Below are positions 52,649 through 61,817 of a stretch of DNA of 64,000 nt, piece by piece. The stretch is from Bacteroidota bacterium. Its GTDB lineage: Bacteria > Bacteroidota > Bacteroidia > Bacteroidales > F082. Where the stretch lies: the NCBI GenBank assembly GCA_016715945.1, contig JADJXJ010000001.1, positions 558,001 to 622,000 on the forward strand. The letters run 5' to 3'. Position 1 is the first letter of the stretch. Each line of letters opens with the position of its first letter. A model generated the notes under the pieces. That model worked only from the letters and a program-made list of their open reading frames with translations, was not told where the DNA came from and made no database searches. The translations under genes were made by a program, and so were the position numbers.

Positions 52649-54529
52649 ATGAACCTGCTTTCCGTACATCAGCTCAGCAAAGGGTTTGGCGACGAGCCTT
52701 TGTTTACCGGCCTCAGTTTTGGCCTCAGCCGGGGCGACAAGGCTGCCATAGTGGCGGTGAACGGGGCCGGAAAAACCACGCTGATGCGCATCCTGGCGGG
52801 CAGGGAAGAAGCCGATGGAGGGACAGTTTCGTATGCCGAAGGCGTCCGACTGGGATACCTGGAGCAGTATCCCACCTACAACCCAAACCTGACCATAGCC
52901 GCCCTGGCTTTTGGTCCTGACAATCCCGTGAGCCGGCTCAGGCAAGAATACGAGGCCCATCTTGCCCTTGGCACTTCAGCCGGTAACTTGGAGGAATACA
53001 GCAAACGGCTCAACGAGCTCACCGCCAGGATGGATGCAGCCGGGGCATGGGACTACGACCGGCGCCTCGGCGAGCTCCTCACGCGTTTCGGGCTCACCGA
53101 CACATCGCGCACCATAGGCTCGCTTTCGGGCGGCCAGCTAAAGCGGCTGTCGCTGGCTCTGGTCATCACCGACAGGCCCGACCTGCTGCTGCTCGACGAA
53201 CCTACCAACCATCTGGACATCGAAACCATCGAATGGCTCGAAAAATACCTCAGCCAGGTGAATATCACCTTTCTGATGGTGACCCACGACCGCTATTTTC
53301 TCGACCGGGTGTGCAACCACATCTACGAGCTTTTCGACAGAAAACTTTATGTGCACAGGGGAAATTTCAGCTATTACCTCGAAAAAAGCGCCCAGCGCGA
53401 GGAAGCCCTGCGCATCGAAGCCGAAAAAGCCGGACAGCTGCTGAAACAGGAAACCGAATGGATGCGCCGCATGCCACAGGCCCGCACCACCAAATCGAAA
53501 AGCCGGATAGCTGCCTATTACGAGCTCAAAGAAAAGGTGGCCCAGGTGCGCCGCCAGCAGGAAATAAAACTTGAGGTGCAGATGCAGCGCATGGGCAGCA
53601 AGGTGCTCGAAATGAGGAATGTATCCAAACGCTTTGGAGACACGGTCATCCTCGATCATTTCGATTACATGTTCACCAAAGGAGAACGCATCGGAATTGT
53701 GGGGCCAAATGGGGTGGGAAAGACCACTTTTCTGAACATACTCACAGGCAAGCTGCCCCCTGATGGCGGGCGCGTGCTGGCAGGCGATACCATGGTCTTC
53801 GGGTATTACACCCAGGACGGGCTGCAGTTCGATGACGACAAACGCATCATTGACGTGGTGAAAGAAATTGCCGACATTATCGATCTGGGCAACGGAACAA
53901 CCCTTACGGCACAACAGATGCTCACGAGGTTCCTGTTTCCGCCCCGAAAGCAGAATCAGCTTGTAGCCAGCCTGAGCGGTGGCGAAAAACGCAGATTGCA
54001 TCTGCTGACTGTGCTGATGAAAAACCCTAATTTTCTCATCCTCGACGAGCCAACCAACGACCTCGACCTGGTAACCCTCCAGGCGTTGGAGGAGTTCATC
54101 CGGCAGTTTTCGGGTTGCCTGATCATGGTCACGCACGACCGTTATTTTATGGACCAGGTGGTTGACCAGCTTTTTGTATTCGAAGGGCAGGGGAAGATAC
54201 GCGGTTTTGTGGGAACCTACAGCGAATACCGCGAGCTGGCCACAGCCAGTGAGGAAAAGAAAGAAAAGCCGGTCAGGGCCGCCGAAAACCGGCAGGAGCG
54301 TACCCCTAAACCACCAAAGCGTTCATTTCGCGAGCAACGCGAGTATGAGCAACTCGAAACAGAGATTGCTGCACTCGAGGCCGAAAAAGCGAACTGCGTC
54401 AGGGCACTGGGCGAAGCCGGACTGCCTTTCGAAGCGCTTCAACGCATCTCGGAACGCATAGTGGCAATAGATGAGGAGCTGGATATCAAGACCTTGCGAT
54501 GGATTGAACTGGACGAAGCCGGAAAATAA
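52649..54529 (+). CDS. ABC-F family ATPase (Uup-like)
   Basis: Soluble ATPase that acts on ribosomes or DNA, not a transporter. The 626-residue product has two nucleotide-binding domains with no transmembrane segment. NBD1 has Walker A NGAGKTT and LSGGQLKRL...LLLDEPTNHLD; NBD2 has NGVGKTT and LSGGEKRRL...LILDEPTNDLD. The inter-domain linker (about residues 240-320) is the ABC-F ribosome-contact region. A C-terminal coiled coil (about 550-625) is the mark of the Uup subgroup. The DUF2750 gene follows 17 bases downstream. Confidence 0.93.
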   Translation: MNLLSVHQLSKGFGDEPLFTGLSFGLSRGDKAAIVAVNGAGKTTLMRILAGREEADGGTVSYAEGVRLGYLEQYPTYNPNLTIAALAFGPDNPVSRLRQEYEAHLALGTSAGNLEEYSKRLNELTARMDAAGAWDYDRRLGELLTRFGLTDTSRTIGSLSGGQLKRLSLALVITDRPDLLLLDEPTNHLDIETIEWLEKYLSQVNITFLMVTHDRYFLDRVCNHIYELFDRKLYVHRGNFSYYLEKSAQREEALRIEAEKAGQLLKQETEWMRRMPQARTTKSKSRIAAYYELKEKVAQVRRQQEIKLEVQMQRMGSKVLEMRNVSKRFGDTVILDHFDYMFTKGERIGIVGPNGVGKTTFLNILTGKLPPDGGRVLAGDTMVFGYYTQDGLQFDDDKRIIDVVKEIADIIDLGNGTTLTAQQMLTRFLFPPRKQNQLVASLSGGEKRRLHLLTVLMKNPNFLILDEPTNDLDLVTLQALEEFIRQFSGCLIMVTHDRYFMDQVVDQLFVFEGQGKIRGFVGTYSEYRELATASEEKKEKPVRAAENRQERTPKPPKRSFREQREYEQLETEIAALEAEKANCVRALGEAGLPFEALQRISERIVAIDEELDIKTLRWIELDEAGK

Positions 54530-54546
54530 AACCAAAATATAAAGCT

Positions 54547-54888
54547 ATGGAGCAGCAGTACATTGACCATTTTTTTGATCAGTGCATCAGCCAGGGAGAG
54601 GTATGGCTGTTGCAGGCCGATGATGGCATGTTTGCCATGGTAGAGGATGCGGACGGGATGAGTATCCTGCCCATGTATGCCACAAAGTCAGAAGCACAGG
54701 CCTCGGCCATTGATGAGTGGTCGGACTACAAGCCTGAGCCCATGCCGATGCGCGAACTCATTCAGTGGCTTACAGAGATGTCGGACGATGATATGTATGT
54801 GGGTATAGCGGCAGGAGGCAACAAGGTCATACCTTACCCCGCATCAATTATGCAGCAGGAGCTGATCCTCCGCAGGCAAAACCGCTGA
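54547..54888 (+). CDS. DUF2750 family protein
   Basis: The 113-residue acidic cytoplasmic protein fits the DUF2750 pattern: VWLLQADDGMFAMVEDADG, then LPMYATKSEAQASAIDEW, then a helical stretch ending DDMYVGIAA. Function unknown. It probably shares a transcript with the ABC-F gene. Its stop is one base from the stop of the convergent coiled-coil gene. Confidence 0.75.
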   Translation: MEQQYIDHFFDQCISQGEVWLLQADDGMFAMVEDADGMSILPMYATKSEAQASAIDEWSDYKPEPMPMRELIQWLTEMSDDDMYVGIAAGGNKVIPYPASIMQQELILRRQNR

Positions 54889-54889
54889 A

Positions 54890-55807
54890 CTACTGCCTTT
54901 TCATCATTCTGAGCAGGTTGTTTTCCTGCTTCAGTTTCTCTTCCTGCAGTTTGATGCGTTTTTCGGTTTCGGCTTGTTTCAGCTTCAGGTCGGCTATCCT
55001 GCGCTCATTTTTCCTGATCTGCTGATCGGCCTTTACGATGTTTTTCTGTACTTTTCTGACGTCGGAAGATGTTTTGCGCAATTCGCGCTGTTGCGTTCTG
55101 AGGATGGTTTTCAGGCCCTGATAGTCGTCGGAAGAGGGACTTAAATTGTTGAGGGTAAACTGGGTACGGGCGATTTGTTTTACTGCGCTGTCCTGGGCCG
55201 CACGATGCAGCTCGAGTTCCTTTTCGGTGCGCAACCTGTTGGATTGTGCGCGCGATATGCCTCTTTCGAGCGATACCTGCTGGCGTTGCAGTTTTGTCAG
55301 TTCTTTCTTCAGGCTGCGCAGGTTGCGCTGCTCATTCTTCACGGCCTGAGCCTGCACGCGTGTGGCCTGTTCGTGCCCGAACCGCTCTGCAAAATTTTGA
55401 GCAGCACCCAGGAGCTCGGGTGTCGTGGATGGTCCGAATGGTTTCCCCTCCATCTCAAACCAGGCTGTCAGCCGGACGCCTTCGCGCGAATCGTATATGT
55501 TGGCCGTAATGGTGAGCGGACTGTTGGTGATCGCCGGTATGATGTAGTTAGTTGCAACATATTCATTTGTAAATACCTTGTAAACAGGCTTTTCTGAGCC
55601 TTTGCCGGGTCGCCGTGACTCGCGTTGCAAATAAGCCTTCCAGGCGGCTTCAACTTGTTTTTTGGTGGTTCCTTCGATAAGTAGTGCAAAGCCTCTGGCT
55701 TCGAGGCTGTCGGTCTTGCGGCTTACTTCCGAACTGCGGGGAAGCTCTTGTCCCATGCTCATCGAATCTGTGATGATCAGCATGGCGAGGATGAGTATTT
55801 TTTTCAT
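54890..55807 (-). CDS. Periplasmic coiled-coil protein, function unknown
   Basis: The 305-residue product has a signal peptide (about 1-19, ending SMG). Residues 40-150 form a small mixed domain (VYKVFTNEYVATNYIIPAIT..., LTAWFEMEGKPFG). From about 155 to the end it is a long charged coiled coil (ELTKLQRQQVSLERGI..., RKNERRIADLKLKQAETEKR). No known family recognised. The layout could suit a structural or scaffold role in the envelope. Confidence 0.68.
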   Translation of the reverse strand: MKKILILAMLIITDSMSMGQELPRSSEVSRKTDSLEARGFALLIEGTTKKQVEAAWKAYLQRESRRPGKGSEKPVYKVFTNEYVATNYIIPAITNSPLTITANIYDSREGVRLTAWFEMEGKPFGPSTTPELLGAAQNFAERFGHEQATRVQAQAVKNEQRNLRSLKKELTKLQRQQVSLERGISRAQSNRLRTEKELELHRAAQDSAVKQIARTQFTLNNLSPSSDDYQGLKTILRTQQRELRKTSSDVRKVQKNIVKADQQIRKNERRIADLKLKQAETEKRIKLQEEKLKQENNLLRMMKRQ

Positions 55808-55851
55808 TGGCTGAGGGGTTGGTTGGTCAATGAGAGTTTTTGCAGGACAGG

Positions 55852-56688
55852 TTAACGCTTGCTTTTTCGAATGCCAAGTTTATCGGGAAAGGCAAGTATC
55901 AGCATTCCGGCAATCGTAAACGGAATGCTCAGCCATTGTCCCATGTTGAGGGTCATGTTTTGTTCAAAAGCAACCTGCGGTTCTTTGAGGAATTCGACGA
56001 GGAAACGCGAGCCGAAGATCAGGATCAGGAACCAGCCAAAGAGGAATCCGGGTCTTTTTTCGCCCATGCCCTGGCGGAAATAGGCGTACATCAGGAAAAA
56101 GAAACTGCTGAGGTAAATCAGGCCTTCGTAAATCTGGGTGGGGTGCCTTGGATCGGTGCGCAACTCAGGCTCGGCTGCCCGTAAAAACTGAAATCCCCAG
56201 GGCAGGTGGGTGGCATGGCCAAAGATTTCGGAGTTGAACAGGTTGCCCATGCGGATGAAGAAGCCCGCCAGTGCCACCACAACCACAATGCGGTCGAGGA
56301 TCCAGATGATGGGCTTGCCGTGTTTCCGGCTGAAAAAATAGAGCGCGATGATGATGGCTATGGCTGCCCCGTGACTGGCGAGTCCGCCCTCCCACACTTT
56401 GAGGATCTCGATGGGATTGGCCAGGTAATATTCAGGCTCATAAAACAGGCAATGCCCCAGCCTGGCGCCAACCACGGTTGCAATCAACATCCATGTGCTC
56501 AGCTCGTCGAGCACCTCCTGCCTGATGCCTTCGCGCCGGAACATGCGCTGGACAATGTAATAACCCACTATGAATGAGGCTGCAAACAACAAACCATACC
56601 AGCGCACTTCGCGACCACCCAGCAAGGGCAGCCATTCGGGAAAGTGAAACATGGCCGGACTTACGTCCCAAACTATATGCAACAACAT
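55852..56688 (-). CDS. lgt: Phosphatidylglycerol--prolipoprotein diacylglyceryl transferase
   Basis: Transfers diacylglycerol to the lipobox Cys of prolipoproteins in the inner membrane, the first lipoprotein maturation step. The ~278-residue product has about seven transmembrane helices and the Lgt signature RMGNLFNSEIFG. HGAAIAIIIALYFF and the HPTQIYEGL block are also conserved. ATG 56688 is chosen because a -7 box (56704-56711) lies just upstream; a longer frame to 56724 would start before the promoter. The window encodes several lipoproteins that need this enzyme. Confidence 0.95.
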   Translation of the reverse strand: MLLHIVWDVSPAMFHFPEWLPLLGGREVRWYGLLFAASFIVGYYIVQRMFRREGIRQEVLDELSTWMLIATVVGARLGHCLFYEPEYYLANPIEILKVWEGGLASHGAAIAIIIALYFFSRKHGKPIIWILDRIVVVVALAGFFIRMGNLFNSEIFGHATHLPWGFQFLRAAEPELRTDPRHPTQIYEGLIYLSSFFFLMYAYFRQGMGEKRPGFLFGWFLILIFGSRFLVEFLKEPQVAFEQNMTLNMGQWLSIPFTIAGMLILAFPDKLGIRKSKR

Positions 56689-56703
56689 AAGCAAGATTTT
56701 CTG

Positions 56704-56711
56704 CAAAAGTA
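56704..56711 (-). promoter_or_regulatory. -7 promoter box for lgt
   Basis: Minus-strand TACTTTTG fits TAnnTTTG, 16 bases before ATG 56688. Confidence 0.55.
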
Positions 56712-56792
56712 GAAAGAATACCACGCGACGCTCTGCCCGACATCAAGCTTAATAAAAGCTTAGCCGGGAACCCAACCCCTTTTACTTATGTG

Positions 56793-57812
56793 CTAAAGTT
56801 TCTGAAATTCGAAGGTCGGATAGCCTTTTTCGCCCTGATTGTTGTAGAAGCCAATAAACCGCAGCTTGTAGTAAAAGCCACGGCTGTCGCGGATCAGATA
56901 AACTTTTTCGGGCATGGGCTCATAATACACATTGCCGCTCGACACATCGCCCAGCACTTTTTTCCAGTCGAATCCTATCACATCGCTCTTTTTTAGGTAA
57001 TTAGCTGCAGTAGCACGCTGAAAGTCGATGGCATCAAAGTCGGGCTCAATCATCTGCACAGCTTCGGTTTCATAAGGATTAAGCAAGACTCCGGTCACCA
57101 GGTATGGATAAGCCTCGCCGGTATTGGTGAAGAGTAGGGTGGTGTATTGCGTAAACAGGAGGTCGTAACTGTCCTTGGGTGGCTCAGGATACACCTGCTG
57201 ATGCTTCGCAAGAGAGTAATAGGCAAAGTTGCGGCCTTGCTGCTTTTCGACCACAGCCTGCCGGAGACCGCTTCCATTGAGATTGGCATAGGTGAAGTAA
57301 TACTTTCGGCCTACCAGGCTGTCGAAAGTTATCTTGACTCTGCCCAGCGGATTGCCGTCGGCATTGATTCCGCGGTCGAACACATACACCTCGCGTGCGT
57401 AGGTGGTGTCGTTTCCCGAAATGGTGATCCAGTTGCGGAGCACCGTGCTGTCGGGATTGCCGCTCGAGGGGTCGAAGCGCATCTGGAGGCCGGTGGCACT
57501 GGTTACCTCTGAAAGCTGATACTTTCCGGTAGGTGCCAGCATGGCGAAATTGGCCGTGTTTGGCCGGATCAACACACCGGTGGGATGCGACTCGAACATC
57601 AGGTCGAATTCGGTACGCTCGTTGGTGGCTACCACAAGCTTGTTGTTCAAGCTGTAATACACCTGATATTTATAGTTTTGGGTCATGGCAATGGTAGCCG
57701 TGATTTTGTCGCCCCTGTCGTGTGGTGCAATGCGCTCATCTTCCTTAAAGCAACTGCTTAATAAGGGCAACAGGCTAAAAATCAGTGCAATATTCGAAAT
57801 GGTCTTCAGCAT
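56793..57812 (-). CDS. HmuY-like haem-binding lipoprotein
   Basis: The 339-residue product has a lipobox (LPLLSSC, Cys21), so it is lipid-anchored. The body alternates short strands and repeats the pattern seen in HmuY proteins (YYSLNNKLVVATNERTEFDLMFES near the start; VIGFDWKKVLGDVSSGNVYYEP near the end). Known HmuY binds haem and hands it to the HmuR receptor. The gene directly follows the TonB receptor gene with a one-base gap. Haem binding is inferred from family and context; the coordinating residues were not identified. Confidence 0.78.
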   Translation of the reverse strand: MLKTISNIALIFSLLPLLSSCFKEDERIAPHDRGDKITATIAMTQNYKYQVYYSLNNKLVVATNERTEFDLMFESHPTGVLIRPNTANFAMLAPTGKYQLSEVTSATGLQMRFDPSSGNPDSTVLRNWITISGNDTTYAREVYVFDRGINADGNPLGRVKITFDSLVGRKYYFTYANLNGSGLRQAVVEKQQGRNFAYYSLAKHQQVYPEPPKDSYDLLFTQYTTLLFTNTGEAYPYLVTGVLLNPYETEAVQMIEPDFDAIDFQRATAANYLKKSDVIGFDWKKVLGDVSSGNVYYEPMPEKVYLIRDSRGFYYKLRFIGFYNNQGEKGYPTFEFQKL

Positions 57813-57813
57813 G

Positions 57814-60051
57814 TCAAAATTTGTCGAGGTTTGCATTCAGCCGCACAAACCAGGTTCGTCCCCAGCCCACAGGCGAGCTGCCGCCTCCGCCCCCGCTGTG
57901 TATGCCTCCGCCCCCGCTGTCGCCCACCACACCGATATTGGTGTTGTTGAACAGATTTTTCGCGCCAAGCTGCACGGTAAGTCGCCTTGCAAAAAAGGCC
58001 CGGGAGGCATTGAGGTCGAGGGTGTGATAGGCCTTCATGATGGTTCTGAATATCGTACCATCCTGAGCTACAAACACTTCCGGGTAGTCGCCATTGTATT
58101 TGTAATACAGTCCGAAGCGCGTGTCAGTTTTTTGCCAGGTGTAGCTGGCCTGGGCAATCACATCGGTGCTGTACACCATATCTGTTTCCGGCAGGTTGAG
58201 CTGCACCTGCTGACGTCCAGTTTGTCCGACCCCGAATTTGAGTTCCAGCCACGGATAGAGGCGGTTGTTAAACTGCAGCTGATAGCCCTGCGAGATCATC
58301 TTGTCGAGGTTCACATAGGTGTAGAGCTGGTCGGCGGTGTTGAGGGCAGCGAGGGTGATGCTGTTGTTGATCACATTGCGAAACAGGCTGGCTTCGAGGC
58401 CATAGTCGTAGGTAGGTTTTTCGTGGTGATAGCGCAGTGCGAGGTTGTAGTTTTGCGAGCTTTCGGCTTTGAGGTTTTCGTTGCCACGGATGTTGTGGTT
58501 TACGTCCACAAACTCCAGGTACAGCTCCTTGAGCGAGGGCGCCCTGAAGCCTTTGGCGGCCGAGGCGCGCAGGCTAAGGCTTTCGCTCAGGTCATATTTT
58601 GCGTTGAGCGAATACACCAGCGGCGCTTTGTACCGCGTATTATAGCTGTAGCGCGCTCCGGGTTGCAGCATCAAACGCGGGCCGGGTTGCAGTTTAAGGC
58701 TGAGAAATGTGGCGTAGTCGCCAATTTGCTGGTTCCTGCCCAGGATACGCCGGCCAACTCCCTGTTCTAGATTGAGGTCGATTCCCAGCTGGTAGTTGAA
58801 CCAGCTGCCCATGTCGCTTTTGCTGAATTCGCTGCGCAGCAGCCACTGGTCGAAGCGTGAGGTGTCCTGATCGAACACATTGCTGGTCAGCACTTTTTCG
58901 AGGGTGGTCAGGTCTTTGAACCAGGTATTTTTGCGACGGTCGTAGTAGGCATACGAGCCTAGTACGTTCAGGTAGCGGTTGCTCCGTACTTTTTGGTTCA
59001 GGTCGAAGCGGGTGGTGAGGCGGTTGGTGGTGAAATCGCTGTCGAAAGCAGTTTCGAAATAGGGTTTGAGCAGGTTTCCTTTATCGCGCAGGAGCTCGTT
59101 GAAATAGGATACGTTGAGCCGTGCACGGGTACCCTGATGGGCATAAGCGGCCGAGAGGTCGGCATTGTACTGGCGTTTAGGTTTCCAGCGCTTGGAGCGG
59201 GTGGTGTCCACCGGACTGTAGCCTCCGAAGAAATTGCGGGCGCCTGCAGCCGACATCGTCCAGCGGTTTCGCGACATGGTACTGCTGGCATTGAAATTAT
59301 ATACGCCCACCGATTCATAATAGGCTTCGGCACGGTTGTTCCAGCGGGCATTGGCCTGGTCGCGGGTCAGGATGTTGATCACACCTGCCAGGGCATTGCT
59401 GCCATAGATCACCGACATGGGACCTTCGATAATCTCAATCTGCTTCACGTTGTAGAGGTTGAGCTGGCTCAGGTCGATGTTGCCATTCATGCGGCCGATC
59501 ACCGGAACGCCATCAATCAGAAATTTAATGTGCTCACCTCCAAGGCCTTGCAGAGTGATCTTTGAGCCAAGCGCGCCATCCACCATGCCGCGAATGTTCA
59601 GCTCGCCCGTCATCAGTTCACTCAGGTTGTTCGAGGCCCGCTGCTCAATGTGTCTGGCACCTATCACTTTGACCCTGAAAATGGACTTGTCCACGGGCTG
59701 GGGGGAATACTGACCGGTGACCACCACCTCATCCATATTGAAGACCTGTGGTTGCAAACTCAGCTGTTTTTTCTCGCCAGGCCTGAGGGTATCGGTGAGC
59801 AGGTGATAGCCCAGGGCCGACACCTGCACCAAACCGGCGGATTGCACGGCGATTCTGGCATGACCATCAACGTCAGAAACCGCGGCCAGATTCTGGCGGC
59901 CGTCGAACGACCTGAAATTGATGTGCGCAAACGAAACAGCTTCGCGCGAGCGGGCATCGCGCAGGCTGAGATGCGCCTCTTGTCCGGCCAGCCAGATCGG
60001 GCCGGACAAGAGCAAAAAGACCGCAAATGTCTTACTGAGTTTGCGCATCAT
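57814..60051 (-). CDS. TonB-dependent receptor (probable haem/iron-type)
   Basis: Outer-membrane gated channel powered by TonB. The 745-residue product has a signal peptide (~1-24), a carboxypeptidase-like regulatory domain (about 25-95), a plug domain (DEVVVTGQYSPQPVDKSIFR... to YGSNALAGVINILT), and a 22-strand barrel ending RTWFVRLNANLDKF. A Gly/Ser-rich insertion near the C-terminus (GGGGIHSGGGGGSS) comes from an in-frame 21-base duplication (57883-57920). It is followed by the HmuY-like lipoprotein and preceded 5 bases upstream by a secreted HmuY-like gene, so the three form one uptake operon. Confidence 0.9.
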   Translation of the reverse strand: MMRKLSKTFAVFLLLSGPIWLAGQEAHLSLRDARSREAVSFAHINFRSFDGRQNLAAVSDVDGHARIAVQSAGLVQVSALGYHLLTDTLRPGEKKQLSLQPQVFNMDEVVVTGQYSPQPVDKSIFRVKVIGARHIEQRASNNLSELMTGELNIRGMVDGALGSKITLQGLGGEHIKFLIDGVPVIGRMNGNIDLSQLNLYNVKQIEIIEGPMSVIYGSNALAGVINILTRDQANARWNNRAEAYYESVGVYNFNASSTMSRNRWTMSAAGARNFFGGYSPVDTTRSKRWKPKRQYNADLSAAYAHQGTRARLNVSYFNELLRDKGNLLKPYFETAFDSDFTTNRLTTRFDLNQKVRSNRYLNVLGSYAYYDRRKNTWFKDLTTLEKVLTSNVFDQDTSRFDQWLLRSEFSKSDMGSWFNYQLGIDLNLEQGVGRRILGRNQQIGDYATFLSLKLQPGPRLMLQPGARYSYNTRYKAPLVYSLNAKYDLSESLSLRASAAKGFRAPSLKELYLEFVDVNHNIRGNENLKAESSQNYNLALRYHHEKPTYDYGLEASLFRNVINNSITLAALNTADQLYTYVNLDKMISQGYQLQFNNRLYPWLELKFGVGQTGRQQVQLNLPETDMVYSTDVIAQASYTWQKTDTRFGLYYKYNGDYPEVFVAQDGTIFRTIMKAYHTLDLNASRAFFARRLTVQLGAKNLFNNTNIGVVGDSGGGGIHSGGGGGSSPVGWGRTWFVRLNANLDKF
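57883..57920. repeat. In-frame 17-base direct repeat in the TonB receptor gene
   Basis: GCCTCCGCCCCCGCTGT occurs at 57883-57899 and again at 57904-57920, with a 21-base period (7 codons). It encodes the two Gly/Ser runs near the receptor C-terminus. Such short repeats can expand or contract by slippage without shifting the frame. Confidence 0.8.
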
Positions 60052-60056
60052 ATGAT

Positions 60057-61313
60057 TTACCTGTTAATCAAAAGCTTCTGACGTGATGTTCCAGCGTCTC
60101 CGACAACTTCTACTACGTAGGCTCCTGGTTTGAAGGCGCTTATGTCAACCGAGGACCTGCCGTTCAAAGCATTTCCGTCCTGCGATAGTACAAGACGACC
60201 TCCAATATCAAAAATCCTGAGTTGTTGCAGGTTGCCTTGTTTCATTCTGATATTTAGTTCATTGACAGCAGGATTGGGGTAGAGGCTAAAGAATTCCTGC
60301 TGGCTGATTTCGTTCTGGCCGACCAGCGACAGCACTTTTTTGGTCAGACCGGTGCGGCCTGTGCTTGTTCCACTGAAATAGTTGAAGGTGAGCTTGTGGA
60401 TGTTGCCGTTGCGATCTTTCACGAAATATGCCAGCGAATCGGTGATCTGCCACTGGAAAAGCGCCATGTTGAAATTCTTCCAGTCGTGCCCGATGGTGGT
60501 GCGACTTTCCGAAAATGGCTTGGAGGTCCAGTCTTCAAAAGTCGGAGGCACAGGGTGATGTTTGGCAACCCCGACACCAAGGTTGCTGGTCACACCCACA
60601 ACCATATAGGGCGAGGGTGCACCGGTGTTGTCATAAACCGTGGCAATATAGCGGCTCCACTGCAGGTCCCAGCTGCCGATCTCCGGTTCGCGGTCAACTA
60701 GGGCATTATTTACCAGTGAGTAGTAGATGAACAGCCTGCTGGCCTGGAAGGGGGTGGCATCCACCGAGGCAGTTATTTCTTCTGTGCCATCAATGTTGGC
60801 AAATTTGAAATGCCAGGTGTTCTGTGTGGAACGTTTGCGCTGAATCCATAGTTTTTTCAGGCTGCCGTTGGTCAGTTTGATTACAAAAATCGAATCGCCC
60901 ACCACATCGTGGTTGATCATGTTGTACACCCCCCATCCATAATCCGGATGCCCGAGCGCGTTGCGGTTGAATGCGCCATCTTCCCAGAGGGTATCGGAAT
61001 TGTACATCTTTGGCCAGTCGGCCATGCCTGAAATATCCACATTATTCCATGCCGAAGTGTCGCCCAGCGGGTAAGTATAAAGCTCGGCTCCGGCACCTTC
61101 GTTAAGCAGGATGCCAGCCGACCAGCGGGTGGTGTAAAAGGCGATGTCCCAGTTGTTGCGGGGTTCTACTTTGACAACACCATTTTGCATGCTGTAAAAT
61201 ACATCATTGGCATAGCCAGGTCCCATGGTCACGGTGTCGTTCACGGGATTGGCCATCAAACGGGCGCTTGTTACTGCAATCAGAATGATCAATGCTTGTA
61301 AAATTTTTCTCAT
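60057..61313 (-). CDS. T9SS-exported HmuY-like protein
   Basis: The 418-residue product has a signal peptide (MRKILQALIILIAVTSARLMA). The central domain resembles the HmuY-like lipoprotein two genes downstream (VFYSMQNGVVKVEPRNNWDIAFYTT; TTIGHDWKNFNMALFQWQITDS). A T9SS type A sorting domain closes it (YPNPAVNELNIRM... to SRQKLLINR). It would therefore be a secreted or cell-surface counterpart of the lipid-anchored HmuY, acting before the TonB receptor. ATG 61313 is chosen over an upstream in-frame start at 61373 because the signal peptide begins there. Confidence 0.8.
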   Translation of the reverse strand: MRKILQALIILIAVTSARLMANPVNDTVTMGPGYANDVFYSMQNGVVKVEPRNNWDIAFYTTRWSAGILLNEGAGAELYTYPLGDTSAWNNVDISGMADWPKMYNSDTLWEDGAFNRNALGHPDYGWGVYNMINHDVVGDSIFVIKLTNGSLKKLWIQRKRSTQNTWHFKFANIDGTEEITASVDATPFQASRLFIYYSLVNNALVDREPEIGSWDLQWSRYIATVYDNTGAPSPYMVVGVTSNLGVGVAKHHPVPPTFEDWTSKPFSESRTTIGHDWKNFNMALFQWQITDSLAYFVKDRNGNIHKLTFNYFSGTSTGRTGLTKKVLSLVGQNEISQQEFFSLYPNPAVNELNIRMKQGNLQQLRIFDIGGRLVLSQDGNALNGRSSVDISAFKPGAYVVEVVGDAGTSRQKLLINR

Positions 61314-61426
61314 TGTTATAAGTATTTGTAAATGAATGATTAACTTTAATGATACCATCAGACGCAAAGGCATGAATCAGCCTTTGGTTGATTAAAAGAT
61401 TTAAAAATGTAAAGCTGGAGGAGATT

Positions 61427-61789
61427 TTATGCCAATGCGGGGGGAGCGCGCAGGCCTTTTCCGGAAAGATAGAAGAATCTGGTGACCTCAGGCCGGAACT
61501 CAGCGAATTCCATCCTGTTCCAGCCCAGGACGTCCAGGCCGGATGTACTCCGGATAGTCAGTACGGCATAAGCATGTCCATCGTCACCTTTGTCGGACGA
61601 TTTATGAAATTTCTGAAAAGTCTTGCCGTCGTCGGATTTGCCCGGTTTGTTCAGGGGCTGATGGTGACCAAAGAAATCGTGACCGAAGATCCGTTCCTGG
61701 TGCAGCACAATCAGGTCGCCAATAAAGAGCCAGAACATGGCAAAGGCCATGATCAGCTTCACAAGTCTTGAATTGGCGACAGGGTGCAT
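61427..61789 (-). CDS. Small membrane-anchored protein next to the haem cluster, function unknown
   Basis: The 120-residue product has one hydrophobic helix near the N-terminus (KLIMAFAMFWLFIGDLIVL), a polar His/Lys-rich middle (HDFFGHHQPLNKPGKSDDGK, FQKFHKSSDKGDDGHAY) and an uncharged tail ending RAPPALA. A -7 box (61810-61817) lies 21 bases before its ATG, which supports this strand over the overlapping plus-strand frame. It is the first gene reading into the haem-uptake cluster, 113 bases ahead of it. No family recognised. Confidence 0.55.
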   Translation of the reverse strand: MHPVANSRLVKLIMAFAMFWLFIGDLIVLHQERIFGHDFFGHHQPLNKPGKSDDGKTFQKFHKSSDKGDDGHAYAVLTIRSTSGLDVLGWNRMEFAEFRPEVTRFFYLSGKGLRAPPALA

Positions 61790-61809
61790 ATAAAACTGTT
61801 AAATCGGTA

Positions 61810-61817
61810 CAAAAATA
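61810..61817 (-). promoter_or_regulatory. -7 promoter box ahead of the haem-uptake cluster
   Basis: Minus-strand TATTTTTG fits TAnnTTTG, about 21 bases before the ATG of the small membrane protein, and may drive the entire cluster. Confidence 0.5.

Noticed and set aside
53138..54136. 332-codon minus-strand frame inside the ABC-F gene
   Set aside because: Opposite-strand shadow of two intact ABC domains.
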